Of a stretch of 64,000 nucleotides of DNA, positions 26,588 through 35,494 are shown one piece after another (the first letter of the stretch is position 1; every line of letters starts with the position of its first letter). The position numbers and the translations under genes are program-made. The stretch is from Planctomycetota bacterium (GTDB taxonomy: Bacteria; Planctomycetota; Planctomycetia; Gemmatales; Gemmataceae), in NCBI GenBank assembly GCA_021781415.1, contig JAJXWW010000157.1:26351-90350 (forward strand). Reading direction: 5' to 3'. The notes beneath the pieces were generated by a model that saw nothing but the letters and a program-made list of their open reading frames with translations, was not told the origin of the DNA and did not search any database.

Positions 26588-28627
26588 TTACTTCGTCTCG
26601 GACGGATAGCGATAGCCGCGACGCGCATCGAGTTCGCGGTCGGTCTTTTTCTGGCCGACTACCGATGGCCGACCGCCGATAGCCGCACGATAACGGGCCA
26701 AAGCCATGAATGGGAAATAAAGGCGATAAAGGTGATACTTTAAGTAGAACACCTTCGGAAAGCCGGTGCCGGTGAACGGTTCCTCGGTCCAGTTGCCGTC
26801 CGCTCCTTGCGTCTCAAGCAAGTAGTCGATGCCCGAGCGGACGGTTTCGCCGTCGCTCTCGCCGGCGGCAATCAGGGCGAGCAAGGCCCAGGCGGTTTGC
26901 GACGCCGTCGGCGTTCCCTGACCGGCGAGGGACGGATCGTCGTAGCTGCGGCAAGTCTCGCCCCATCCGCCCGCCGGCTGCTGCACTTCTTGCAACCAGG
27001 CGACGGCCCGGCGAACCATCGGATCGGCCATGTCGAACCCGATGCGTTGGAGACCGCACAGCACTTGCCAGGTTCCATAGAGATAGTTCACGCCCCAACG
27101 GCCAATCCAGCAGCCCCGATCGTCTTGTGTCTTCCTCAAGAAATCGAGAGCTCGGCTCACCCGCGGATGCTGAATGTCATAGCCGTAATGCCCGAGCGCT
27201 TCGAGGACGCGCGCCGTAATATCCGGACAACTCGGATCGAGCATGGCGTTATGATCGGCGAACGGCACGCGCGTTAAGATCTCACGGTTGATGTCGCGGT
27301 CGAATGCCGCCCATCCGCCATCGCTATTTTGCATGCCCATCAACCAGCGCAGCCCGCGCTCGACGGCGGGCCGGCCGGATGTCGTATTCGCTCGTCCGGT
27401 CTTGGCCAACGCCATCAAAACCATTGCGGTATCGTCGGTGTCGGGATAAAAGGCGTTGCGATACTCGAAATACCAGCCTCCCGGTTCCAGCCCCGCGTTC
27501 GTCAGACTCCAATCGCCCGGCTGCCTCACCTCCCGATCCAACAACCAGGACGCTCCTCGATTCGTCGCCTCGCCCGCGCTCGTTTCCGCATCGGCCAAGG
27601 CATTGAGCGCTAAAGCCGTATCCCACACCGGAGAAAAACAAGGTTGCAATCGGATCGTATCTTCTTCCTCGATCATCAAATCTTCGAGCTGCTTCAGCGC
27701 CCATTTCATCTCGGGCGCATCGTCGGCCACGCCGAGACAACGCAAGGAAACGACCGTGTAGATCATCGGCGGGAAGATCGCGCCGAGTCCGTCGCTGTCG
27801 CGCAAATGCTCGCGCATCCAGTCGGCGGCGCGCTTCAAAGCCAGAGATCGAATCGGTCCCAACCACGGCTCGACCTTCTTGTACAGCCAGTCGATGCCGA
27901 GAAATACATTGCCCCAACTCAGCAAGCGATCCAGAGGTTTCGCCGGCCACAACGGCGTTTCGGGGTCGTGAATAAACAGTTCGGCGATCCCTTTCGTCGC
28001 CGGAAGTTCTCTCATCGGTTTGCACGCCGAGAAGATGCTGAGCGGTACGACGATGGTGCGCGTCCAACTCGACATGGCATAGAGGTTGATGTACGCCCAG
28101 CGCGGCAGCAGCACCATCTCCGGAGGGACCGAGGCGCAGTTGGCATAGGGAAATTGACCGAGCAGCGCGAGATAGAACTTCGTGAAGCTATTGCATCCCG
28201 CCGCGCCACCAAGACCGCGGATCACTTCGCGCGCCCGCCGCATGGAGGAAGCGTTCGGATCGTGTCCGGTCAACTTCAGAGCAAAGTAAGCTTTGACCGA
28301 GACGCTGAGATCGGCGGGGCCGCCGGGATAGTTGTTCCAGCCGCCGTCGGGCATCTGTTGGCGGAGAATATAGTTCGCCGCCTTGCGACAAACGTCCTCG
28401 CCCTCCCGACCCAGAAAGGCCATCAAAAGAACATATTCGGATTCGAGAATGGTATCGCCCTGCAACTCGCCGACCCAATGCCCGTCGGCCTTTTGCATGG
28501 AGAGAAGACAGCGTTCGGCGCGTTGAATACCCTGTTGCAGCGGTGTCACCGAGACGCGGCCCGTTGTACTGGTGGTACGCGCCGGCAGGCTTGGCATCGT
28601 CCGTGTGCGCGATTGTGATCCTTTCAC
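26588..28627 (-). CDS. shc: Squalene-hopene cyclase
   Basis: A 679-residue class II triterpene cyclase that folds squalene into hopene and hopanol. The protonating acid motif is DTDD at residues 396-399. QW repeats recur (e.g. QMPDGGWNNYPGG, NSDGGWAAFDRDIN, QQPAGGWGETCRSYDD, GADGNWTEEPF). The start is GTG at 28627 with GGAAAGGAC about 6 nt before; an in-frame ATG at 28597 is possible. The first of the genes shc-hpnH-hpnG. No squalene synthase genes (hpnC/D/E) are nearby, so they must be elsewhere. Confidence 0.97.
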   Translation of the reverse strand: MKGSQSRTRTMPSLPARTTSTTGRVSVTPLQQGIQRAERCLLSMQKADGHWVGELQGDTILESEYVLLMAFLGREGEDVCRKAANYILRQQMPDGGWNNYPGGPADLSVSVKAYFALKLTGHDPNASSMRRAREVIRGLGGAAGCNSFTKFYLALLGQFPYANCASVPPEMVLLPRWAYINLYAMSSWTRTIVVPLSIFSACKPMRELPATKGIAELFIHDPETPLWPAKPLDRLLSWGNVFLGIDWLYKKVEPWLGPIRSLALKRAADWMREHLRDSDGLGAIFPPMIYTVVSLRCLGVADDAPEMKWALKQLEDLMIEEEDTIRLQPCFSPVWDTALALNALADAETSAGEATNRGASWLLDREVRQPGDWSLTNAGLEPGGWYFEYRNAFYPDTDDTAMVLMALAKTGRANTTSGRPAVERGLRWLMGMQNSDGGWAAFDRDINREILTRVPFADHNAMLDPSCPDITARVLEALGHYGYDIQHPRVSRALDFLRKTQDDRGCWIGRWGVNYLYGTWQVLCGLQRIGFDMADPMVRRAVAWLQEVQQPAGGWGETCRSYDDPSLAGQGTPTASQTAWALLALIAAGESDGETVRSGIDYLLETQGADGNWTEEPFTGTGFPKVFYLKYHLYRLYFPFMALARYRAAIGGRPSVVGQKKTDRELDARRGYRYPSETK

Positions 28628-28867
28628 CGGGAGTCCTTTCCGCTTCCTGCGACAATCTCATCCGACCCGAAGGTTTACCCAATGTACTCTGTCCCACGGA
28701 AATACCGCAATACGAACTCAGCGGGATGGAGCGAATTGCGATGTTACCGTCCCATGGAACGGGCACGGTAGCGTAGCCCTCACCAGACCACGGCAGATCC
28801 ATGTCTCAAGATAGGCAACCAGGCCGACTAAAATTCCAGGACTTGCGGCAAACAAACCTTCCCCAGC

Positions 28868-30979
28868 TTGAAACTTCGAACTGCCCTGGGATACGACAAC
28901 GCTGGGGATTTGACCTTGGCGCAGGACAATAATTCGCTGTACAATTATACCTACAACTCCGGCGGTCAGTTGACCGGCGAGACGGTGACGTATCCGGGGT
29001 ATTCGAGTTCGCCGTTGGTGACGCTGGGATTCAGCTACGATGCGTTCGGCAATCGCACTGGCATGACGGATAGTCTGGGTGGCAGTATGGGGTACACCTA
29101 CAACGGCGAGAATCAGATGACCGGCATGCCGTTGGCGCTCAACGGCACGACGGCTGCTTCGTTGACGATGAACTACGATGGTCTGGCGCGCCTCAGTGGG
29201 ACGACGATGAGTACGCCGACGGGAGCCACCATTGCCAGCACGAATAGCTACGACAATGCGAGCCGACTGACGAATATCAATTATACCAACGGCGGCTCGT
29301 CCCTGGCAAGTTATAATTATACCTATAATCACGCGAGCGAGATCACCAACTATCAGGACAATTCCGGCAACGCGCTCGCCTACGGTTACGATTACAGCGG
29401 CGAATTGACCTCCGCGACCGGCACTCTCGCCGCCTCGAATTACAACCAAACCTGGTCCTACGACGCCAACGGCAACCGGACGACGTCCGGGTTCAGCACG
29501 GGGACGGGTAATGAGTTACTATCGGACGGAACCTGGAATTATAAATACGACGCTGCCGGCAATACGATATTGAAGACGAACATCAGTAGCGGCGAATACT
29601 GGACGTACACCTGGAACGACGCCAATCAGTTGACTGTGGCGGCAGATTATCAGTCCAACGGCACATTGATTCAGTCGGTGACGTTCCAGTACGATGTTTT
29701 TGGCAATCGGGTCGAAGAGGATGTTTACAACGCCTCGACGCAGGTGACGACGGTGACGAAGTTCGCTTACAATGCCAACGGCAACATCTGGGCCGACTTG
29801 AACGCAAGCAATCAATTGGTGGATCGCCGATTGTTTGTGAACGTAAATGGCCAGACACAACCATTCGCGCGGATCGATGCGAGCAATAATGTATCGTGGT
29901 ATCTGACCGATCATCTGGGATCGATCCGTCTCATCACGGACAACACCGGCACAGTCATCGACCAGATCGATTACGACGCCTGGGGTAATATCACGAATGA
30001 AACTAACCCAACCAACGGAGATACATACAAATATGCCAGTGGCCAATACGACACCACCCTCGGCATGTCCCTCCACGCGCAAAACAGCACCGGCCGCTGG
30101 TATATGGCGTCGAATGGCAATTGGCTCAACGCCGACCCCACGGGCCTGGCTGCGGGACCGAATCCTTACGATTATGTGGGAAACAATTCGACGAATGCGA
30201 TTGATCCGAGTGGATTGGCAGTGTGGACATGGGAGCAAGTCAAAGCTCTAGCAGAAAAGTCTCTTGATGCGAAGAAGGAAAGCTTAAAGCCCGGGGAGAA
30301 AGATCTGAGAATTAAGATACTGGAGAACGTATTCCACGGCAAAGTAGACAATATCGGAAACAGAAGAGGGGACAAATGGGAGAAAAAGAATGACGGGCAG
30401 GACACATGGTATGTGTTCAAAGACGATCCTGTCGGTGCAATCGAGAGTGTTTGGAAGGAAGAAGATAACTTAATATTCTGTGCCCCGTACGTCCAGCTTT
30501 GTATATTAAAGGGAAACGTAGATCTTGCCTCCGAGAGACTCAAAAAATCATGGAACAAGGAATGGAAAGGGATTAGCGTAAATGAAATTGCGGGTGTCGG
30601 GGAGAATCGGTTCTGGATGCGCGGGGAGAAAGCCGCTGGATACACATATCACGATCTTTTACCAGGTGATAATATTTGGTTCAGAAATTCCTTCTACCAG
30701 GATGATATTAACATGAACGAAATAAGAGATAATAGGAGGTCATTCTCTGGAGAAGAAGGAAGCAATGTATTCTATATTGGAGCAAAACGTGGTATAGGAT
30801 ATGTAATAAGTATTTATACTCATCAGGTTTATTCCATTCACGAGTACCAAGAAAGAATGTTAACATGGAATAGTGTAGAATATGTAAAGAGAAGAGACAA
30901 TATCGGTAATATTGATATCGTCCCCAAAGAGGCGTTCCCTATCACCGATATTCGACGTCCGATCGTTACGAATAAGTAG
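28868..30979 (+). CDS. RHS/YD-repeat tip fragment with variable C-terminal domain
   Basis: The 703-residue frame opens from a TTG at 28868 with no signal peptide and no N-terminal RHS cage, so it is a fragment of a larger RHS protein. Residues 1-400 are YD repeats (FSYDAFGNRTGM, WSYDANGNRTT, QYDVFGNRVEE). The core ends with WYLTDHLGSIRL and DPTGLAAGPNPYDYVGNNS near 423-440. After about 455 an unrelated, Lys-rich, low-GC domain begins. It has IFCAPYVQLC (Cys near 537), LLPGDNIWFRN (near 600) and GSNVFYIG (near 632), which recall the bacterial transglutaminase (Tgl) core, but the usual His is not seen. This toxin-like reading is weak. No start with a good ribosome site is evident. Confidence 0.8.
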   Translation: MKLRTALGYDNAGDLTLAQDNNSLYNYTYNSGGQLTGETVTYPGYSSSPLVTLGFSYDAFGNRTGMTDSLGGSMGYTYNGENQMTGMPLALNGTTAASLTMNYDGLARLSGTTMSTPTGATIASTNSYDNASRLTNINYTNGGSSLASYNYTYNHASEITNYQDNSGNALAYGYDYSGELTSATGTLAASNYNQTWSYDANGNRTTSGFSTGTGNELLSDGTWNYKYDAAGNTILKTNISSGEYWTYTWNDANQLTVAADYQSNGTLIQSVTFQYDVFGNRVEEDVYNASTQVTTVTKFAYNANGNIWADLNASNQLVDRRLFVNVNGQTQPFARIDASNNVSWYLTDHLGSIRLITDNTGTVIDQIDYDAWGNITNETNPTNGDTYKYASGQYDTTLGMSLHAQNSTGRWYMASNGNWLNADPTGLAAGPNPYDYVGNNSTNAIDPSGLAVWTWEQVKALAEKSLDAKKESLKPGEKDLRIKILENVFHGKVDNIGNRRGDKWEKKNDGQDTWYVFKDDPVGAIESVWKEEDNLIFCAPYVQLCILKGNVDLASERLKKSWNKEWKGISVNEIAGVGENRFWMRGEKAAGYTYHDLLPGDNIWFRNSFYQDDINMNEIRDNRRSFSGEEGSNVFYIGAKRGIGYVISIYTHQVYSIHEYQERMLTWNSVEYVKRRDNIGNIDIVPKEAFPITDIRRPIVTNK

Positions 30980-31060
30980 ATCGATTTCGACGAAATCGAT
31001 TGACACCCACTGAGTTTTTTGCAAAGCGGGACTTCAAAGGCGCTAATAGGGAGAAGGCTT

Positions 31061-31879
31061 GTGAACATTCAAAATCGCTCGTCACTAGCGTGCGTGTACT
31101 GCATTCTGTTGTCGAGCCTTATGTTGGGTTTCAGTACTGAACCTGGCGAACCGCAGAAGCGCTTGAATGAACGGGATGAGAATACCAAGAAGGGAAGGTT
31201 AGTAATGATTAATATCGTCGACGACTTAGCAAATCATAATAAGGCACCATTATTAGTCAGGCAAGGATCGGGATGGATGCCACTTTATTGCACAGACTAC
31301 GATTGGAAAGAGGATCAACGTGTGAGTTCCGCCCTTGCGAAACTTCAGCAGGAAAGATGTGATGAGTTGTGGGATGAACTGGTACGGAGGTCAAACGACA
31401 AACATTACTGTCGGACACTCAAGGACAAAAACGAGCATTTTGCGCTAGGAAACTGGACCGTTGGCATGTTTTGTTCAATACTAGCCGATGATTGGCTTCT
31501 CGGGATATGTGAGCAACATTTGCCGTCGGATCCCGACAAGGATGGTTATCGAATTTCATTAGACTACGGGATTAGCAAGGCGGGCGGATTGCCGAAGTGG
31601 CGTAACGAACGTAGTAAAAAAGCGCTCTACGAGTTGCAGATCGACATCTGCGAAGAGGCGATTCTGGAAATCGCAAAGATGCCCAAGATATCGCAACGTG
31701 AGGAAGTCAAGGCTCGAAAAAAAATTCAAGGGGAAATAGCGACACTAAGAAGAATAAGGCGGGCAATTTTTACTGATTATTCTTCGATGCCCATGATGTT
31801 TTATCACCAGAAGGAAGCAGAGAATATTCGCCGGCTATTACAGAAATCGGATAAAAGCAAGAATAAAGATGGTCGTTAA
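31061..31879 (+). CDS. Low-GC protein next to RHS tip, possible immunity partner
   Basis: The GTG at 31061 has GGAGAAGG just upstream. The 272-residue protein begins with a likely signal peptide (NRSSLACVYCILLSSLMLGF) without a lipobox Cys. The mature part is charged and mostly helical, with no recognised motif. Its base composition matches the RHS C-terminal domain and not the flanking genes, and it starts 82 nt after the RHS stop. By position it could be the cognate immunity protein, but an exported immunity protein is odd unless the toxin acts outside the cytoplasm. No homologue recognised. Confidence 0.5.
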   Translation: MNIQNRSSLACVYCILLSSLMLGFSTEPGEPQKRLNERDENTKKGRLVMINIVDDLANHNKAPLLVRQGSGWMPLYCTDYDWKEDQRVSSALAKLQQERCDELWDELVRRSNDKHYCRTLKDKNEHFALGNWTVGMFCSILADDWLLGICEQHLPSDPDKDGYRISLDYGISKAGGLPKWRNERSKKALYELQIDICEEAILEIAKMPKISQREEVKARKKIQGEIATLRRIRRAIFTDYSSMPMMFYHQKEAENIRRLLQKSDKSKNKDGR

Positions 31880-31960
31880 ATCTGTTTATGGTAGTGAAGT
31901 TGTAGGACGGCACATAAGCTGTGCAACAAACGTCAAATGCACAACACCAGGGCCTACACA

Positions 31961-32096
31961 TTAACTCTTGTCCAGTTTATTGTTTGGGGCAAGGATTTCT
32001 TCCAACACATCCGTGTTGTAGGCCGCCGCAAGACGCTTTTTGGCCATACTTTTCTTGCTCGAATGCTGCTTCAACAGACTCAGAACGTTTTTGCAA
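31961..32096 (-). pseudogene. C-terminal remnant of an ISAs1/IS4-like transposase
   Basis: On the minus strand an uninterrupted 44-codon piece reads CKNVLSLLKQHSSKKSM, AKKRLAAAYNTDVLEEIL, ending in a stop at 31961. This fits the end of ISAs1-type transposases (ALNLLKQ...KKS...KRL.A.....L..IL), recalled from family knowledge. A stop codon precedes it directly, so nothing of the catalytic domain remains here. Confidence 0.55.
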
Positions 32097-32677
32097 ATGA
32101 CTCATTCTTATAGTTCACGCCGGTCGTAGCCGCCGGAAAAGAAGAGGGGACGCGACTCGTAGATTCGGATCGTAGATTCGGAGACCACGCGGGGAAGGAG
32201 CATGTTACGCCTTTGGGCACTGCCTCTGGCTGGGGACTGGACAGAGTTGGTTATCGAGCTATCGACCGCGGCGGAGTTGGCGGGCGTAAGCCGATCCGTA
32301 AAGCCGAGGAGTTCGTTTGGTGGACCGACCTGGCAGCAAGAGAGAGCGCGGACGATGGCCTTGGAGACCACCTTGCGTCCGCTCGAGCCATCGAAGAAGA
32401 AAAATGAAGGTCGCGACCCAAGAACAGCAGGAATGAAGCGAGCAAGCCTCTCCTATTCGAGTCGCGTCCCCGTTTCTTGTCCCAAATAGCTATTGAGCCG
32501 TTCTATCCCGCCGTATCGGCCGCCGTCTCGCCATAACGGTCGCCTAGCCGTGCCACAATAGTGGGAAGTCTCTACCGAGTTTCTCTTCCCATTCGTCCAC
32601 TCTCCTGCTCCATTATGTCCAAGCGGAAGGCGTTGTTACCAGAGAGAATAACTCCCGGCGAGGGGACCCTCCCGCGG

Positions 32678-32783
32678 AAAGTTGGCAAGGTTACTCGCGC
32701 TGGAGATTATAAGTGATTGAAAATACATAAGTTGCACACAAAAGTATCCTTGCCAACCCCCAAAAAAAGTTGGCAAGGTTACT
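32678..32783. repeat. Three-copy 15-bp repeat forming a 77-bp inverted element
   Basis: GTTGGCAAGGTTACT occurs at 32681-32695 and again at 32769-32783. A near-inverse copy, AGTATCCTTGCCAAC, lies at 32743-32757 with one mismatch. The first and the inverse copy bound a 77-bp AT-rich segment; the inverse and the last copy can form a hairpin. This fits MITE-like debris. Confidence 0.7.
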
Positions 32784-33242
32784 TTTTGGCAGTCGAGATG
32801 GCAGTATGTCGATTTGGCAGGCCATAACGAGGAAGCCTACCCATTCGCAGACGCCGCGTTTTCGGCCGATATGGCGCACCTGGCCTGCGCGCGGTCGAAG
32901 GGCATTCGCTTGCAACCCAACATATGCCAGCCCGGGCGGCACTCGAACCGCCGGGGGCGACCGCAGAAAGGCAAGACGGCAATTGCCACCGCTGCTTCGC
33001 TGTTTGACATTACCAGCCCCTTTATCGCCCCCCTAACCACGAGTCCCGACTCGTTTTGCTCTCCGGTTTGGGGTTCAGGTCGGAAAGTATCAGATGGCGG
33101 AGCCGTGCGTGCGGTTCACGAGCCACGGGAATGCCGTCCGGTTTCAGAGACAGGGAAAGACGAAGTGTTTGAAGGGGATTTCCCTAATCGTGTGGCCTCT
33201 CCCGGTTGCCACGGGTGAGGGGCTGCTTCTTGTTATTGAGAG

Positions 33243-33315
33243 TGGGCGCTACTGGATTCGAACCAGTGACTTCCACCGTGTGAGGATGGCACTCTAGCCG
33301 CTGAGTTAAGCGCCC
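33243..33315 (-). tRNA. tRNA-Val (anticodon CAC)
   Basis: Minus-strand cloverleaf of 73 nt: acceptor GGGCGCT/AGCGCCC, D-arm ACTC/GAGT, anticodon stem CCATC/GGTGG with loop CTCACAC (CAC, reading GTG), T-arm ACTGG-TTCGAAT-CCAGT and discriminator A at 33243. CCA is not encoded. It bounds the accessory patch on the right. Confidence 0.93.
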
Positions 33316-33382
33316 GAATCGACCCGGCCCGCGCCGATCGGAGTCGGGGACGCGAGCCGGTCTGAAGATTCATCTTATCAAC

Positions 33383-33694
33383 TTACCCCTTCGGCGGCGC
33401 GGTAATGTTGTTCGATGCCGCCGTGATGCCGTCTTCGAACTTCGGGGCGGTCGTTGTGATGCGTTGTGGCGGACGCGGTGGCTCCAGAGCCATCGGCTCT
33501 TGTCGGGGCGTCGCCGAGGCCGAAGGGTCGAAGTCGTCTTCGAGACCCTTGATGCCCTTCTTGAATTCGACGATGCCTTTGCCCAGATAGCGCCCCACCT
33601 CCGGCAACTTGCGACCGAAGAGTAGAACGCCGATTACGAGAAGGATCAGCATCTCTTGGGCACCGAGATTGAATAGACCAAACAATGGAGTCAT
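33383..33694 (-). CDS. tatA: Twin-arginine translocase TatA/TatB-like protein
   Basis: A 103-residue protein from the ATG at 33694, with AGAGG about 8 nt upstream. The start at 34126 seen in the longer frame is not credible. It has the N-terminal helix with ALGAQEMLILLVIGVLLFGRKLPEVGR-type sequence: NLGAQEMLILLVIGVLLFG then RKLPEVGRYLGKGI. That helix, the FG hinge and the amphipathic helix define TatA-type proteins, which form the pore for folded Tat substrates. The C-terminal 50 residues are Pro/Thr-rich. A second tatA-like gene lies upstream. No tatC in the window. Tat-signal proteins are seen at 43273 and 62503. Confidence 0.88.
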   Translation of the reverse strand: MTPLFGLFNLGAQEMLILLVIGVLLFGRKLPEVGRYLGKGIVEFKKGIKGLEDDFDPSASATPRQEPMALEPPRPPQRITTTAPKFEDGITAASNNITAPPKG

Positions 33695-33854
33695 GGAAGC
33701 GAACCTCTTTGAGGGTTTTTTCGGGATTTCTCGGTACGGCTGGTCATCAACGAGCCGCTCCACACAAATATAGCAACCCGCCAAGGGCGGAGACAAGCGA
33801 AAAAACGACCGGCGCTCGTTTTCTTCGCAGCGGGATGAATCGAATGCGCGGACC

Positions 33855-34019
33855 TTAGCGCACGGAGCCACGAACGTCTTCTTCAATCCCTTTAAACTCC
33901 TTGCGGAACTCGACGAGCGATTTGCCCAGAGAGCGAGCCAGTGAAGGCAGCTTGTTGCCGAACAGGAGTAAGCCAATCGCGCAGATAACGAGAATCTCAG
34001 CCATGCCAAGTCCAAACAT
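33855..34019 (-). CDS. Short TatA-like protein
   Basis: A 54-residue protein from the ATG at 34019, which is preceded by GGGAGAAA; the longer frame to 34166 adds a proline-rich N-terminus without family similarity. The sequence has MAEILVICAIGLLLFGNKLP, then an amphipathic helix (SLARSLGKSLVEFRKEFKGI), as in TatA. It lacks the C-terminal tail of the neighbour. The pair may be TatA and a TatE- or TatB-like paralogue. Its gap of 160 nt from the other tatA gene is long for a tight operon. Confidence 0.8.
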   Translation of the reverse strand: MFGLGMAEILVICAIGLLLFGNKLPSLARSLGKSLVEFRKEFKGIEEDVRGSVR

Positions 34020-34316
34020 GAGGGTTTCTCCCGTGGGTAGAAAGGGAAGCAATCGAACGTCCGTCGTCGGCGCAACTGCCGGAGGGTGAGGATCAACAAC
34101 GGATTGGGGGGGAGGGGTCGGAGCAACGACGCCCTGCGGGGTATCCAGTTCTCTGGATTGTGTCATTCTATCTTTGTTTCAGCCTGGAAGACAAGCGGAA
34201 AACGCAAACATTTTTCGTTTGAGATGCCGGAACCCATGCCGCTCGGTGTTTTACGGCGTAGATTAACCGCTCTTGAAATGGTTCTCGACGAACGAAGTTC
34301 CTTCGGAGAAACGATG

Positions 34317-34979
34317 ATGCCACGGCTGATCCGCGTTGCCATCCTGTCGATGGTCCTCAGTCTTCCCACGCCTCAATTAGTCGGGGAAGAGAAAGTGAAG
34401 GAAACGTCGTTTTATCCGCTCCAAGTGGGCACGACGTGGCACTATCGTCGCGGCGAGAGCAAATTCACCGTGCGAGTCGTCAAGCACGAAAAGGTTGGGG
34501 ATGTCCCGTGCGCCCTGTTGGAATCGAAGTGCGATGGTAAAGTCGGAGGTCGGGAGCATTTGGCCGTCAAGGACAACGGCGTCTATCGCTACGATGTGTC
34601 TTCGTTGTTCAAATCCGACAAACCTCGATTGAAGACGAAGGAGGGGGAGGTATTCCACACCCAAACTCTGAAGCCGCCGATGCTCGTTTTGAAACTGCCT
34701 CCGAAGAAAGGAGACGATTGGAAGATCGTCTCGCAGGGCGAGGTGGAAGTCTTTCGCGGTAGCTTTAAGGTGGACGAGGAGCAAGAGATCGCCGTTCCCG
34801 CCGGCAAATTCAAAGCCTTTCGCGTCGTCGCACGGGATGTCGAAGGTACGGCTTTGAGTCCGGCTCCCGTTATAACGAGCTTCTACGCCGAGGGCGTCGG
34901 CATGGTGAAGCAGCTGATTGAGATTGGCGACGCCAAGACGGAGATCGTCTTGGAGAAATTCGAGGCAGCCGGTAAGTAG
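34317..34979 (+). CDS. Secreted hypothetical protein
   Basis: About 220 residues. Start at 34317 (or the adjacent ATG at 34314), preceded by GGAGAAA. A signal peptide MPRLIRVAILSMVLSLPTPQ is followed by a beta-rich domain that begins YPLQVGTTWHYRRGESKF. This opening and the later AGKFKAFRVV and FYAEGVGMVKQL suggest a DUF3108-like or lipoprotein-type fold seen in many secreted planctomycete proteins, but no function is known. It ends 3 nt from the converging DUF420 gene. Confidence 0.65.
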   Translation: MPRLIRVAILSMVLSLPTPQLVGEEKVKETSFYPLQVGTTWHYRRGESKFTVRVVKHEKVGDVPCALLESKCDGKVGGREHLAVKDNGVYRYDVSSLFKSDKPRLKTKEGEVFHTQTLKPPMLVLKLPPKKGDDWKIVSQGEVEVFRGSFKVDEEQEIAVPAGKFKAFRVVARDVEGTALSPAPVITSFYAEGVGMVKQLIEIGDAKTEIVLEKFEAAGK

Positions 34980-34981
34980 CG

Positions 34982-35392
34982 CTACCACGGAGTCGGCGGT
35001 AAGAAGAAAATGCCGGTGACGAACGTGCCGGTCCACAGCAATACGAAACACACCGCCAAGGTGAGATGAAGTCGAACGTGGCCTTTCACTCCCGTGTACA
35101 GCATGGCGGGCATGACGAAGGTGGACGGCACGGAGAACCACAGGTGCCGATTGAGTGCATGGCGCAACGCCGGATCGGCATTGAAATAGTCAAAGACGTC
35201 CGGAGCAAGGACGCGCACGATCAACTCCAGCCCCAGTACGGCCACGAGCGTCAGGGTGAAGAAGACCAAGTTGATGCGTCCGTGTAACCGAGAGTTGCCG
35301 CGCGCCACGGCGACGATGGCGGCCACGAGCAACACGGTGACGGCGGCAACGGCGATCTTCAGAGTTAAAATGACATTCGGTCCCGTTAGCAC
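34982..35392 (-). CDS. DUF420 family membrane protein
   Basis: The GTG start at 35392 has AAAGGA 7 nt upstream; the frame to 35482 adds residues without family similarity. The 136-residue protein has four membrane helices (VILTLKIAVAAVTVLLVAAI, LVFFTLTLVAVLGLELIV, LWFSVPSTFVMPAMLY, LTLAVCFVLLWTGTFVTG) with conserved-looking His residues (LHGRINL, ALNRHLWF, GHVRLHL). DUF420 proteins include CtaM/YozB of Gram-positive bacteria, linked to maturation of aa3-type oxidases. No oxidase gene is nearby, so the role here is inferred only. Confidence 0.85.
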   Translation of the reverse strand: MLTGPNVILTLKIAVAAVTVLLVAAIVAVARGNSRLHGRINLVFFTLTLVAVLGLELIVRVLAPDVFDYFNADPALRHALNRHLWFSVPSTFVMPAMLYTGVKGHVRLHLTLAVCFVLLWTGTFVTGIFFLPPTPW

Positions 35393-35494
35393 GAAACGAT
35401 CCTTTCTCGATCTCTCGATAGTTGTTTCACTGTTCGCTCTGCTCGACCAATGGAAGTAGACGCTCGTGCGTGAACCCAACACTATTTCCCCAGT

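Larger units (their letters stand above)
31880..33242. other. Gene-poor region with transposase and repeat remnants
   Basis: About 1.36 kb between the putative RHS partner and tRNA-Val. It contains a transposase fragment at 31961-32096 and three copies of a 15-bp inverted/direct repeat at 32678-32783. The remaining short open frames lack ribosome sites and recognisable domains. It appears to be the debris field of past insertions. Confidence 0.6.

Noticed and set aside
32202..32489. Two open frames on opposite strands in the gene-poor region
   Set aside because: No ribosome site, no recognised domain and overlapping each other. Treated as non-coding.
32930..33030. T-arm-like sequence on the minus strand (GGCGGTTCGAGTGCCGCC), with a tmRNA-like GGGGCTGG upstream
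   Set aside because: The T-loop is not canonical, no acceptor pairing could be made and no tag reading frame was found.
33090..33150. Stem like group II intron domain V (GAGCCGTGCGTGCGGTTC)
   Set aside because: The loop and AGC triad context of domain V are missing and there is no intron-encoded protein. Probably chance or debris.
34086..34316. N-terminal extension of the secreted protein gene at 34317
   Set aside because: The extension has no family similarity and would bury a good signal peptide. The start at 34317 with GGAGAAA is better.
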